The position numbers were made by a program, and so were the translations under genes. From positions 1 through 64,000 of the forward strand of contig JBJMLA010000153.1 in the NCBI GenBank assembly GCA_045805505.1: DNA of 64,000 nucleotides, written 5' to 3'. This document shows, piece after piece, positions 41,991 through 50,624 of this stretch. The stretch's first letter is position 1. Each line of letters opens with the position of its first letter. The notes below the pieces were generated by a model that was not told where the DNA came from, did no database searches, and saw only the letters and a program-made list of their open reading frames with translations. The DNA is from BP-464 sp045805505 (lineage in GTDB: Bacteria > Actinomycetota > Thermoleophilia > Solirubrobacterales > Solirubrobacteraceae).

Positions 41991-43258
41991 TGCGCAACCT
42001 GCGCCGCGAGAGCCGCTGGCTGCTGCCGATCGGCGTCATCGTCGTCGTCGCGCTGTTCAGCGCCTACTACCTGCTGGCCAACCAGCGGCTGTCCTCGCCG
42101 TTCGAGGACTCCTACGCGATCAAGGCGGAGTTCTCCAACGCCAGCGCGGTGTCGCCGGGGCTGGGGGCGGCCGTCAACGTGGCGGGCGTCAAGGTCGGCC
42201 AGATCGCCGGCGTCGAGCTCGAGGGCGGCCGCGCGGTGCTCGAGCTGCGGATCGATCCCGCCGAGCTCCCGAAGGTCCACGAGGGCGCCACTGCCGCGCT
42301 GGTGCCCAACACGCCGCTCAAGGACATGCAGGTCGACCTGACGCCCGGCGACCCGAAGGCCCCCGCGCTGCCCGACGGCGCGCGCATCGGCATCGGCTCG
42401 TCGACCTCACCGATCGACTCCGACGAGCTCCTGCACGCGCTCGACACCGACACGCGCGAGTACCTGCGGCTGCTGATCGCCGACCTCGGCGTGGGCCTGC
42501 AGGGCCACGGCCCGCAGCTGCGGGGGCTGCTGCGCGCACTGGGGCCCACGACGGGCCAGATCCGGCGCATCTCGGCGCTGCTGGCCACCCGCCGGCGCCA
42601 GCTGCCGCGGCTCGTGCACAACCTCTCGGTCCTCACCCAGGCGGCGGGCGCCGAGGACCGGTCGATCGAGCGGATCGTCGGCGCGGGCAACGCGACGCTC
42701 GCCGCGGTCGCCTCCCAGGACGGCGCACTGCGCGAGTCGCTGCAGCGGCTGCCGCGGACGCTGCAGACCGCCCAGGACACGCTCGTCGACGCCGCCCCGT
42801 TCGCCCGCAGCCTGCGTCGCACGCTGACCGCGCTCGAGCCGGCGGTGCCGAAGCTGCGCACGACGCTGCTCGACGCGCCGGACATGCTGCGCGGCCTGCT
42901 CCCGCTCCCCGTCGCGCAGCTGCGCCGCTTCACGCGCGCGGTCGGCCCGCTGGGCGCGCAGGTGCGGCCGGCGGCGCGCGACCTCGGCGTGCAGCTCGAG
43001 CCGCTGACCAAGGCCTTCCAGGTCATCGGCGACACGACCAACATCCTCGGCTACGAGCCCGAGGGCGACGAGCGCGGCTACCTGTTCTGGCTCGGCTGGT
43101 TCGCCCACAACGCCAACTCGATGCTCTCGACCCAGGACGCGCACGGCGGCATGTGGCGCGGCCTGGCGCTGTTCTCCTGTGCCTCGGCCGAGCAGCCGGG
43201 CCCGCTGGGCACGCTGGTCAAGACGATCGCCGGACCGTCCGTGGGGACCTGCCCGTGA
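41990..43258 (+). CDS. MCE protein 5 of 6
   Basis: A 422-residue paralogue: membrane anchor residues 12-31, MCE domain (IKAEFSNASAVSPGLGAAVNVAGVKVGQIAGV in parts, about 43-125) with TPLKDMQVDLTPGDP, helical repeats (about 150-340) and a C-terminus EGDERGYLFWLGWFAHNANSML, which is shared with many actinobacterial MCE proteins. The ATG's first base is the last base of the previous TGA. Confidence 0.92.
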   Translation: MRNLRRESRWLLPIGVIVVVALFSAYYLLANQRLSSPFEDSYAIKAEFSNASAVSPGLGAAVNVAGVKVGQIAGVELEGGRAVLELRIDPAELPKVHEGATAALVPNTPLKDMQVDLTPGDPKAPALPDGARIGIGSSTSPIDSDELLHALDTDTREYLRLLIADLGVGLQGHGPQLRGLLRALGPTTGQIRRISALLATRRRQLPRLVHNLSVLTQAAGAEDRSIERIVGAGNATLAAVASQDGALRESLQRLPRTLQTAQDTLVDAAPFARSLRRTLTALEPAVPKLRTTLLDAPDMLRGLLPLPVAQLRRFTRAVGPLGAQVRPAARDLGVQLEPLTKAFQVIGDTTNILGYEPEGDERGYLFWLGWFAHNANSMLSTQDAHGGMWRGLALFSCASAEQPGPLGTLVKTIAGPSVGTCP

Positions 43259-43271
43259 GGAGCGGCCTCGC

Positions 43272-44687
43272 ATGGTGACCCAGGCGCCCCGGCGCGCGGC
43301 GATCCTCGTCGCGGTCGTCTTCATCCTCGCGTCGATCGCGCTGAGCCTGTTCGTGTGGAACAGCCTCGGCGGCAGCCTGCCGCTGAGCCCCAAGGGCTTC
43401 CGTTTCCACGTCTCGTTCGAGAACGCCAGCCAGCTGCAGTCCAACGCCGCGGTCCGGATCGCCGGCGTCGACGTCGGCCGGGTCATCCGGGTCGATCCCG
43501 AGGGCCTGCGCACCGACGCCACCATCGAGGTCGAGGCCCAGTACGCGCCCGTGCCGGCCGACACCCACGCGGTGCTGCGCCAGAAGACGCTGCTCGGCGA
43601 GACGTTCGTGGTGCTCTCGCCCGGCAGCCGCGACGCGCCGAAGCTCGCGGAGGGCGGGAAGCTCGACACCGCCAACGTCGCGGCCACCCAGCCGCTCGAC
43701 CGCGTGCTCGGGATGCTCGACGCGCGCACGCGCCAGGACGTCCAGTCGCTGTTCACCGACGGCTCGGCGGCGCTGCGCGGCCGCGGCGACGAGCTCAACG
43801 CGGGCTTCGGCGAGCTCGGCCCGCTGACCGACGAGCTCGAGGTCATGCTGGCGATCCTCGACCGTCAGCGCGCGTCCGTCGGCGGTCTCGTGCGCGATGC
43901 GGGGACGGTGCTGCGGACCGTGGGCTCGCACCGGTCCGCCCTGGCCGACATCGTCGCCTCCGGATCGCAGGTCGCCGCGGTCACCGCCGCACGCGACCGG
44001 GCGCTGACCGACACGGTGCGCGAGCTCGGGCCGCTGCTGGCCACGCTGCGCACGGCGTCGGGCGCGGTGACCCACACCGCGGGGATCGCCGGACCGACGC
44101 TGCACGAGCTGCGGCCCGCCGCGCCGCTCGTCGCGCCGGCGCTGCGGGCGATCGACCGGCTGGCCCCGCAGATCGAGCAGGTGCTCGGGGACCTCGACGA
44201 CACGCTCCCGGTCGCGCAGGCGGCCCTGCCGGCCATCGCCCACCTCGTCGACGCGCTCGGCCCGTTCACCGAGGTCGTCTATCCCGCGACGCGCGAGATC
44301 ACCCCGATCATCGACCTGGTGGCTCGCAACCGGCGCGAGCTGGTGGGGACGATGTCCAACGTCGCCGCCTCCCTGGAGGCGACGTCACCGGGCCTCGACG
44401 GCAAGCCCGTGCACTACCTGCGCGCGCTGGTTCCCGTCACCGAGGAGGCGTTCGTCGGCTACGGCGAGCGCCTGCCGTCCAACCGCCACAACGCCTACTT
44501 CGCGCCCGGCGGGCTCGACCAGCTGGCCGCCGGCGGGCTGCTGGCCTCCGACTGCCGCAACACCACCAACCCGCAGGTCGTCCCCGTGGTCGGCAGTGGC
44601 GCTCCCGAGTGCAAGCTCCAGCCGCCGTGGACGCTCAACGGCCGGACCGCCTACTTCCCGCACGTCGAACGGGTCCCCGAGCGCTGA
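43272..44687 (+). CDS. MCE protein 6 of 6
   Basis: A 471-residue paralogue that closes the canonical set of six. Anchor residues 9-28, MCE domain (FHVSFENASQLQSNAAVRIAGVDVGRVIRV in parts, about 40-125) with RQKTLLGETFVVLSPGS, a long helical region and a C-terminus with SDCRNTTNPQVVPV and APECKLQPPW. It is the only MCE gene here not overlapping its neighbour; a 13-bp gap contains AGGAG (43258-43262) before the ATG at 43272. A 21-bp palindrome follows the stop. Confidence 0.92.
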   Translation: MVTQAPRRAAILVAVVFILASIALSLFVWNSLGGSLPLSPKGFRFHVSFENASQLQSNAAVRIAGVDVGRVIRVDPEGLRTDATIEVEAQYAPVPADTHAVLRQKTLLGETFVVLSPGSRDAPKLAEGGKLDTANVAATQPLDRVLGMLDARTRQDVQSLFTDGSAALRGRGDELNAGFGELGPLTDELEVMLAILDRQRASVGGLVRDAGTVLRTVGSHRSALADIVASGSQVAAVTAARDRALTDTVRELGPLLATLRTASGAVTHTAGIAGPTLHELRPAAPLVAPALRAIDRLAPQIEQVLGDLDDTLPVAQAALPAIAHLVDALGPFTEVVYPATREITPIIDLVARNRRELVGTMSNVAASLEATSPGLDGKPVHYLRALVPVTEEAFVGYGERLPSNRHNAYFAPGGLDQLAAGGLLASDCRNTTNPQVVPVVGSGAPECKLQPPWTLNGRTAYFPHVERVPER

Positions 44688-44688
44688 G

Positions 44689-44709
44689 GGGTGTGGCCGG
44701 GCCACACCC
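44689..44709. promoter_or_regulatory. 21-bp perfect palindrome between the mce operon and the thiolase gene
   Basis: GGGTGTGGCC (44689-44698), a central G, and GGCCACACCC (44700-44709). It begins 1 bp after the mceF-position stop and ends 31 bp before the thiolase ATG at 44741. No T-run follows, so it is not a standard intrinsic terminator; an operator for the thiolase/acyl-CoA dehydrogenase pair is likely. It does not match the KstR-type half-site TnnAAC. Confidence 0.65.
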
Positions 44710-44740
44710 GCGCCGCGCCCGCGAGTGATTGGATGACCGC

Positions 44741-45934
44741 ATGAGCGCACGCACCTTCGTCATCGGCGTCGGGATGACCAAGTTCGACAAGCCCGGGACC
44801 AAGGAGGGCGACTACCCCGACTGGGCGCGCGAGGCGGGGGAGAAGGCGCTGGCCGACGCCGGCATCGCCTACGACCTCGTCGAGGAGGCCTACGTCGGCT
44901 ACTGCTACGGCGAGTCGACCGCGGGACAGCGCGCGGTCTACGGCCTCGGCCTGACCGGCATCCCGGTCATCAACGTCAACAACAACTGCTCGACCGGCTC
45001 GAGTGCGCTGTACATGGCGCGCCGCGCGGTCCGCGGAGGCCTCGCCGAGTGCGCGCTGGCGCTGGGCTTCGAGAAGATGGAGATGGGCTCGCTGGGCGTG
45101 AAGTGGACCGACCGGACCAACCCGATGGACAAGCACGTCGAGGCGATGTTCGCGGTGCGCGAGCCGGAGGCCTCGCCGCCCGCGCCGCAGCTGTTCGGCA
45201 ACGCCGGCCGCGAGCACATGGAGCGCTACGGCTCGACTCCCGACCACTACGCGTGGATCGGCTACAAGAACCACAAGCACTCGGTCAACAACCCCTACGC
45301 GCAGTTCCAGACGGAGTACTCGCTCCAGGACATCAAGGACGCCAAGGTCATCCACGAGCCGCTGACCAAGCTGCAGTGCTCGCCGACCTCCGACGGCAGC
45401 GCCTGCGTCATCGTGGCCAGCGAGCGCTTCGTCGACGACCACGATCTGTGGGACCGCGCGGTCGAGATCGCCGGCCAGTCGATGGTCACCGACATGTCCT
45501 CGACGTTCGACTCGCAGTCGGCGATCCGCGTCGTCGGCTACGACATGAGCAAGGAGGCCGCGCGCCGCGCCTACGAGGAGGCGGGCGTGTCGGCCGACGA
45601 CGTCGACGTCATCGAGCTGCACGATTGCTTCAGCGCCAACGAGCTGATCACCTACGAGGCGCTCGGGCTGGCGGACGAGGGTCACGGTCATGAGCTCGTC
45701 GAGAATGAGGACACGACCTACGGCGGGCGCTGGGTGGTCAACCCCAGCGGCGGGCTGATCTCCAAGGGCCACCCGCTCGGCGCCACGGGTCTGGCCCAGT
45801 GCAGCGAGCTGACCTGGCAGCTGCGCGGCACCGCCGACGCGCGGCAGGTCGACGGCGCCACCACCGCGCTGCAGCACAACATCGGCCTGGGCGGCGCGGC
45901 CGTCGTCAGCGTCTACAAGAAGGTCGAGCGATGA
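44741..45934 (+). CDS. Thiolase-family protein (SCP-x/lipid-transfer thiolase-like)
   Basis: A 397-residue thiolase. The nucleophile Cys83 sits in NVNNNCSTGSSALYMARR. LHDCFSANELITYEALG (about 292-308) and GGLISKGHPLGATGLAQ (about 333-349), with the second catalytic His, are present. It ends LQHNIGLGGAAVVSVYKK. Sequence style matches non-decarboxylating thiolases linked to sterol or branched-chain degradation (SCP-x type). The ATG at 44741 is preferred over the TTG at 44729; TTGGAT lies 6 nt upstream. It follows the mce operon and overlaps the acyl-CoA dehydrogenase by 4 bp. Confidence 0.93.
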   Translation: MSARTFVIGVGMTKFDKPGTKEGDYPDWAREAGEKALADAGIAYDLVEEAYVGYCYGESTAGQRAVYGLGLTGIPVINVNNNCSTGSSALYMARRAVRGGLAECALALGFEKMEMGSLGVKWTDRTNPMDKHVEAMFAVREPEASPPAPQLFGNAGREHMERYGSTPDHYAWIGYKNHKHSVNNPYAQFQTEYSLQDIKDAKVIHEPLTKLQCSPTSDGSACVIVASERFVDDHDLWDRAVEIAGQSMVTDMSSTFDSQSAIRVVGYDMSKEAARRAYEEAGVSADDVDVIELHDCFSANELITYEALGLADEGHGHELVENEDTTYGGRWVVNPSGGLISKGHPLGATGLAQCSELTWQLRGTADARQVDGATTALQHNIGLGGAAVVSVYKKVER

Positions 45935-47067
45935 TCGCGCTGAGCGACGAGCAGCGCGACTTCGTCGAGGCGATCCGCGACTTCGCCAAGCGCGAGGCCG
46001 GGACCCGCGAGCAGCGCGACTCGCTGGGCGGCTACGCCAAGCCGCACAACCAGGCGCTCTACGACAAGGTCGCCGAGCTGGGCTGGCTCGGCGTGGCGAT
46101 TCCCGAGGAGTACGGCGGCAGCGGCGGCGGGATGGTCGATCTCTGCCTGTTCCTCGAGGAGTCCTCGAAGGGCATGCTGCCCATCGGCGGCTTCGGCGTC
46201 TCGATGATCGTCGCCGGGGCGACCGAGCGCTTCGGCACGCCCGAGCAGAAGGAGGAGATCCTCGGCGGGATCGTCGCCGGCCGGGTCGAGGCGATCGCCA
46301 TGAGCGAGCCGGGCGCCGGATCCGACGTTGGCGCCATGACCTGCAAGGCCACCCGGGACAATGGCTCCTACGTCGTCAACGGCCAGAAGACGTGGATCTC
46401 CGAGGCCCACGTCGCCGACCACGTGCTGCTTGTCTGCCGCACCGACTCGAGCGGCGGCAAGCACGAGGGCATGACGATGCTCTCGGTCCCGGCGGGCATC
46501 GACGGGATGGAGATCCGGCCGATCGAGACGATGGGCGGCGAGGTCGTCAACGACATCTTCTACACCGACTGCGAGGTCCCGGCCGAGCGGCTGCTGGGCA
46601 CCGAGGGCGCCGCCTGGATGCAGCTGATGACCGGGCTGAACGTCGAGCGGCTGATCCTCGCGGCGCTGCTTCTGGGCACCGCCCAGCGCGCGTTCGACGA
46701 CCTGCTGTCCTACGTCAAGGAGCGCGAGCAGTTCGGGCGGCCGGTCGGTTCGTTCCAGGCGCTCAAGCACCGCATCGCCGACCTCGCCACCGAGGTCGAG
46801 TGCTGCCGGCTGCTGACCTACGACGTCGCCGCCAAGGTCGACGCCGATCCGACCGCGCTGTTCCCGCGCGAGGCCTCGATGGCCAAGCTCAAGGTCACCG
46901 AGACGGCCAAGCGCGTCGCGCTCGAGGGCATGCAGATGATGGGCGGCTACGGCTACGCCACCGAGTACGACATGGAGGGTCACGTGCGCACGGCGCTCGT
47001 CTCGACCATCTACGGAGGCACGAGCGAGATCCAGCGCGACATCATCGGCAAGACGCTGGGGCTCTAG
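45931..47067 (+). CDS. Acyl-CoA dehydrogenase, LCAD/IVD-type active site
   Basis: A 378-residue flavoenzyme. AMSEPGAGSDVGAM (about 123-136) and TWISEAHVAD mark FAD binding. The usual SCAD-type base position reads IYGGTSEIQRD, where Gly replaces Glu. A Glu at residue 239 in GLNVERLILA occupies the position of the catalytic base in isovaleryl- and long-chain acyl-CoA dehydrogenases, so the enzyme should be active on long or branched acyl-CoA. Translationally coupled to the thiolase (ATGA). Confidence 0.94.
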   Translation: MIALSDEQRDFVEAIRDFAKREAGTREQRDSLGGYAKPHNQALYDKVAELGWLGVAIPEEYGGSGGGMVDLCLFLEESSKGMLPIGGFGVSMIVAGATERFGTPEQKEEILGGIVAGRVEAIAMSEPGAGSDVGAMTCKATRDNGSYVVNGQKTWISEAHVADHVLLVCRTDSSGGKHEGMTMLSVPAGIDGMEIRPIETMGGEVVNDIFYTDCEVPAERLLGTEGAAWMQLMTGLNVERLILAALLLGTAQRAFDDLLSYVKEREQFGRPVGSFQALKHRIADLATEVECCRLLTYDVAAKVDADPTALFPREASMAKLKVTETAKRVALEGMQMMGGYGYATEYDMEGHVRTALVSTIYGGTSEIQRDIIGKTLGL

Positions 47068-47069
47068 CC

Positions 47070-47978
47070 GTGCCCGGCGTGCTGCCCGATCCGAGCGAGT
47101 ACGCGGCGCTGACGCCGACGCCCGGCTCGCCGGTGTGGCGCGCGTTCAACGACGTGCGCCTGCTGTCGACCAGCGGCTACGCCACGCTCCTGCAGGTCGC
47201 CCACCCGACGGTCGGCCATGGCGTCCATCAGTACTCGTCGTTCACCAAGGACCCGTGGGGACGGCTGCTGCGCACGCTCGACTACGTGCACGGAACGATC
47301 TACGGCGGGCCCGAGCTGGCCGGCTCGATCGGCAAGCGCGTGCGCGAGATGCACCGCACGATCAAGGGCACCAAGCCCGACGGCGAGAGCTATCACGCGA
47401 TGGAGCCCGACGCGTTCGCCTGGGTGCACGCGACGCTCGCCGCCTCGGTCGTCCAGGGCCACGCGCTGTTCGTCCGGCCGCTGCCGCCGCACGAGATCGA
47501 GGCGTTCTGGCGCCAGTGGCGCGACGTCGGCCGGTTGATCGGCGTACGCGACCGCGACCTGCCCGAGGACTGGGCGGGCTTTCAGGCCTACTTCGACCGC
47601 GTCGTGCGCGAGGACCTCGAGTGGACGCCGGCGATCCCGGAGGTGCTGGCCACCCTCGGCGCGTCGAAGCCACCCAACGTGCCGGGCCTGCACCCGGCGC
47701 TGTGGAAGGTCATGCGCGCGCCGATGGGCCGCCAGCTGCACGTCCAGACCATCGGCCTGCTGCCCGCCGACCTGCGCGCGCGGCTCGGGCTGCCCTACTC
47801 GCGCCGCGACCAGCGGACGTTCGACCGGCTCGCGGCGATCTCGCGCCGCTCCGGCCCGTTCGTGCGCGGCCCGCTCAGGGAGTTCGGGCCGTCCTACGTG
47901 CGCTGGCGGCGCAAGGCGCTGGCCCGGGGCGACGTGGCCTCGCGGCCGCCCGCGACGCACGCGCCCGTGCCCGCCTAG
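47070..47978 (+). CDS. DUF2236/MpaB-family (rubber-oxygenase-like) oxygenase
   Basis: A 302-residue protein of the oxygenase MpaB family, which includes the heme-dependent rubber oxygenase Lcp and fungal MpaB. Conserved parts are LLQVAHPTVGHGVHQYSSFTKDPWGRLLRTLDY (in parts, about residues 38-70), a likely heme-binding region with two His, and HATLAASVVQGHALFVRPL. The GTG start is 2 bp after the acyl-CoA dehydrogenase stop, so it belongs to the thiolase operon. I infer an oxygenation step on the imported hydrophobic substrate. Confidence 0.88.
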   Translation: MPGVLPDPSEYAALTPTPGSPVWRAFNDVRLLSTSGYATLLQVAHPTVGHGVHQYSSFTKDPWGRLLRTLDYVHGTIYGGPELAGSIGKRVREMHRTIKGTKPDGESYHAMEPDAFAWVHATLAASVVQGHALFVRPLPPHEIEAFWRQWRDVGRLIGVRDRDLPEDWAGFQAYFDRVVREDLEWTPAIPEVLATLGASKPPNVPGLHPALWKVMRAPMGRQLHVQTIGLLPADLRARLGLPYSRRDQRTFDRLAAISRRSGPFVRGPLREFGPSYVRWRRKALARGDVASRPPATHAPVPA

Positions 47979-48775
47979 TCGCGAACCGACACGACGTGCA
48001 TGAAGTCTGCGTCGGTGCGCTCGGCGGCGAGGTCGAGCTCGCCGCCCTCCGAGGCCCAGCCGCGCTCGGCGCGCAGCCCGTGCTCGGCCAGGGAGCGCAC
48101 GAACGGGCCGAGGTCGGTGAAGTGCACGACGAAGCGGAAGTCATGCGCGGCCATCGGCCAGGCGGCCCAGCCGTCACCCTCCCGGGCCCGGCCGACGTTG
48201 CGGCGGAAGTACAGCTCGGCCTGCGCCCGGTGATACGCGGCGCCCGCGTAGCGCCGGGGGTTGCGCGAGCGCTCGCGCAAGGGATGCGTCGTCGACCGCG
48301 CGGTGGCGGGCGTCTCACCGAACGCGGGCCCGCGCAGGTTCAGCGACGAGATCAGCGCGCGGCCGCCCGGCACCAGGACTCGCGCGATCTCGGCCATGAC
48401 CTTCGCGCGATCCTCGTGGGACACCGCGTCGATGCCGTTGAAGCTGAAGACCACGACGTCGACGGACGCGTCGGCGATCCCGTCGAGGCGCCGGGCGTCG
48501 CCGACGCGCAGGTCGGCGCCCGGGTGCCGCTCGCGGGCCCCGTCGATCATGCCGGGGCTGATGTCGAGCCCGATGTAGGAGGCGGCGCGCGGGGCGATCA
48601 GCGTGGTGGTGCGGCCCTTCCCGACGCCCAGGTCCAGGACGCGCGCGCCGTCGAGGACAGGCTCCAAGTGGGCGAGCGCGGCGGCCTCACCGGGATCGGT
48701 GTGCCCGTCGCGGCCGAAGTCCTTGCGGACGAATCGCGAGTCCCACCGTGTGTGCACGCCCCCCAGCAGCTTCAC
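47975..48775 (-). CDS. Class I SAM-dependent methyltransferase
   Basis: A 266-residue methyltransferase: SAM motif I ARVLDLGVGKGRTTTLIAPR (about residues 44-63), IGLDISPGMIDGARERHPG, and DVVVFSFNGIDAVSHEDR with EIARVLVPGGRALISSLN. The second half has an Arg-rich ring typical of methyltransferase type 11/25 enzymes. The GTG at 48775 follows TATCCT by 9 nt and has no ribosome-binding site. It converges with the DUF2236 gene, sharing CTAG. Confidence 0.9.
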   Translation of the reverse strand: MKLLGGVHTRWDSRFVRKDFGRDGHTDPGEAAALAHLEPVLDGARVLDLGVGKGRTTTLIAPRAASYIGLDISPGMIDGARERHPGADLRVGDARRLDGIADASVDVVVFSFNGIDAVSHEDRAKVMAEIARVLVPGGRALISSLNLRGPAFGETPATARSTTHPLRERSRNPRRYAGAAYHRAQAELYFRRNVGRAREGDGWAAWPMAAHDFRFVVHFTDLGPFVRSLAEHGLRAERGWASEGGELDLAAERTDADFMHVVSVRD

Positions 48776-48784
48776 CGTCGCCAG

Positions 48785-48790
48785 AGGATA
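48785..48790 (-). promoter_or_regulatory. -10 box TATCCT of the methyltransferase gene
   Basis: Lies 9 nt before the GTG at 48775. No ribosome-binding site is present. Confidence 0.5.
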
Positions 48791-48851
48791 AGGAACACGG
48801 TCGCCGCGGGCGGCACCCGTGGTAGCGGCGCGTACGCGACGGTCGACTTTC

Positions 48852-48857
48852 TAGGTT
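48852..48857 (+). promoter_or_regulatory. -10 box TAGGTT of the LVIVD-repeat gene
   Basis: Lies 6 nt before the ATG at 48864, which argues against the overlapping GTG at 48858 as start. Confidence 0.5.
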
Positions 48858-48863
48858 GTGCGG

Positions 48864-50624
48864 ATGCCCGCTGCCCGCCGTGCCTCGCTCGTCGTCGTCC
48901 TCGTCTCCGCCCTCGCGGTCGCGGCGCCCTCCGCCGCCCAGGGACCGCTGGGGGCGCTCAACGACCTCGGCGCGCTGAGCCAGGGCACCGGGCAGACGCC
49001 CGACACCGTGCCGGTCCAGAAGCCGGCGGCGCCGCCCATGGATGCCGTCCCGCGCGCCGACTGCGGACCGGGCGCCAAGCCCGAGCCGAGCATCCAGGGC
49101 CGGGTCCCGGCCGGCGCGGCGGCCAACGGGCTGCAGTGCAACCTCGTGCAGATCTCCCACCAGGGCACGTCCGGGGGGTTCAAGGTCTACCGCTACGTCG
49201 ACGCCGCCGGGCACGAGTGCGCCTACTACGACACCGCGCTGCTGTTCCCGCTCAACGCGTTCAACGTCAACACCGAGGGCCTCGGCGTCGCCGTGCTCGA
49301 CATGAGCGATCCGGCCCACCCGGTCCAGACCGCGACGCTGACCGAGCCGGCGATGCTCTCGCCGCACGAGTCGCTGAACCTCAACCAGCGCCGCGGGCTG
49401 CTGGCGGCGGTGACGGGCAACCCCGGCACCTACCCCGGCTACGTCTCGATCTACGACGTCTCCAAGGACTGCCGCGCGCCCGAGCTGCAGTCCTCGGGGC
49501 TCTACGCGCGGCTCGGTCACGAGAGCGGGTTCTCCGAGGACGGCAGGACCTTCTACGCGGCGGGCACCGCGACCCAGTCGATCACGGCGATCGACGTCAC
49601 CGATCCCAAGGCGCCGCACGCGGTCTGGCAGGGCAATGTCGTCTCGCACGGCATGACCCTCAGCGAGGACGGCAACCGGGCCTACATCGCCGAGCCGATC
49701 GGCCGCCAGCTGCTGATCCTCGACACGAGCGAGATCCAGGCGCGCAAGGCGAACCCGCAGGCGCGCGAGATCAGCCGGACGACGTGGGACCGCGCGTCGA
49801 TCCCGCAGAACGCCATCCCGTTCACGCGCGGCGGCAAGCCCTACGTGCTCGAGTTCGACGAGTACAACGCCTCGACGCTGGGCTCGGGCAGCGCCGACGA
49901 CGTCGGCGCCGGCCGCATCCTCGATGTGTCCGACGAGCGCGCGCCCAAGGTCGTCTCGAACCTGCGGCTGCAGATCAACCAGCCCGCCGAGCACAAGGAG
50001 TTCGGCGCCGATCCGGGTGCCGACGGGCAGATCCGCGGCGGCGCCCAGGGCTACGCGGCGCACTACTGCAACATCCCGACGCGCGTCGATCCGACGATCG
50101 TCGCCTGCTCGTTCATCGCCTCGGGGCTGCGGCTGTTCGACATCTCAGACGTCACCGCGCCCAAGGAGATCGGCTACTACGTGCCGCCGACCAACGCGCG
50201 CGTCGAGAACTCCGGGATGGCGAGCGCCTATGCGATGTCTCAGCCCGTGTTCGTCCCGGCGCGCCACGAGGTGTGGTTCACCGACGGCACGAGCGGCTTC
50301 TACGCGCTGCGCGTGGTCAACGGCGCGTGGCCGGCGGCGACGCCGGCCACGCCGGGTGGCGGCGCCAAGGCGTGCCGCAGCCAGCGCGTCTTCACGATCC
50401 ACCTCAAGCACCCCGACGGCGACCGCACGCGGTCGGCGCGGGTGACCGTCGACGGCAAGCGCGTGAAGGTGCGCAGCGGCACCCCGCACTTCACCGCGCG
50501 CGTCGACCTGCGGGGCAAGCGCAAGAAGGTCGTCGTCGTCCGCGTCGTCAGCCGCACGAAGAGCGGCAGGGTCGTGCGCGAGACGCGGCGCTATCGGACC
50601 TGCTCGCCCGGCAGGGCGCGCTGA
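48864..50624 (+). CDS. Secreted LVIVD-repeat beta-propeller protein
   Basis: A 586-residue exported protein with a signal peptide (SLVVVLVSALAVAAPSAAQ). The body contains LVIVD-type repeats of a beta-propeller: GLGVAVLDMSDPAHPVQ, ITAIDVTDPKAPHAVW, RQLLILDTSEIQ, GAGRILDVSDERAPKVV and GLRLFDISDVTAPKEIG. After about residue 500 comes a basic C-terminal beta-sandwich tail (VFTIHLKHPDGDRTRSARVTV and onwards). LVIVD proteins are surface proteins of unknown ligand. It overlaps the convergent PucR gene by 34 bp. Confidence 0.88.
   Translation: MPAARRASLVVVLVSALAVAAPSAAQGPLGALNDLGALSQGTGQTPDTVPVQKPAAPPMDAVPRADCGPGAKPEPSIQGRVPAGAAANGLQCNLVQISHQGTSGGFKVYRYVDAAGHECAYYDTALLFPLNAFNVNTEGLGVAVLDMSDPAHPVQTATLTEPAMLSPHESLNLNQRRGLLAAVTGNPGTYPGYVSIYDVSKDCRAPELQSSGLYARLGHESGFSEDGRTFYAAGTATQSITAIDVTDPKAPHAVWQGNVVSHGMTLSEDGNRAYIAEPIGRQLLILDTSEIQARKANPQAREISRTTWDRASIPQNAIPFTRGGKPYVLEFDEYNASTLGSGSADDVGAGRILDVSDERAPKVVSNLRLQINQPAEHKEFGADPGADGQIRGGAQGYAAHYCNIPTRVDPTIVACSFIASGLRLFDISDVTAPKEIGYYVPPTNARVENSGMASAYAMSQPVFVPARHEVWFTDGTSGFYALRVVNGAWPAATPATPGGGAKACRSQRVFTIHLKHPDGDRTRSARVTVDGKRVKVRSGTPHFTARVDLRGKRKKVVVVRVVSRTKSGRVVRETRRYRTCSPGRAR

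Noticed and set aside
44689..44709. Intrinsic terminator after the sixth MCE gene
   Set aside because: The arms are separated by one base and no T-run follows; an operator is the better reading.
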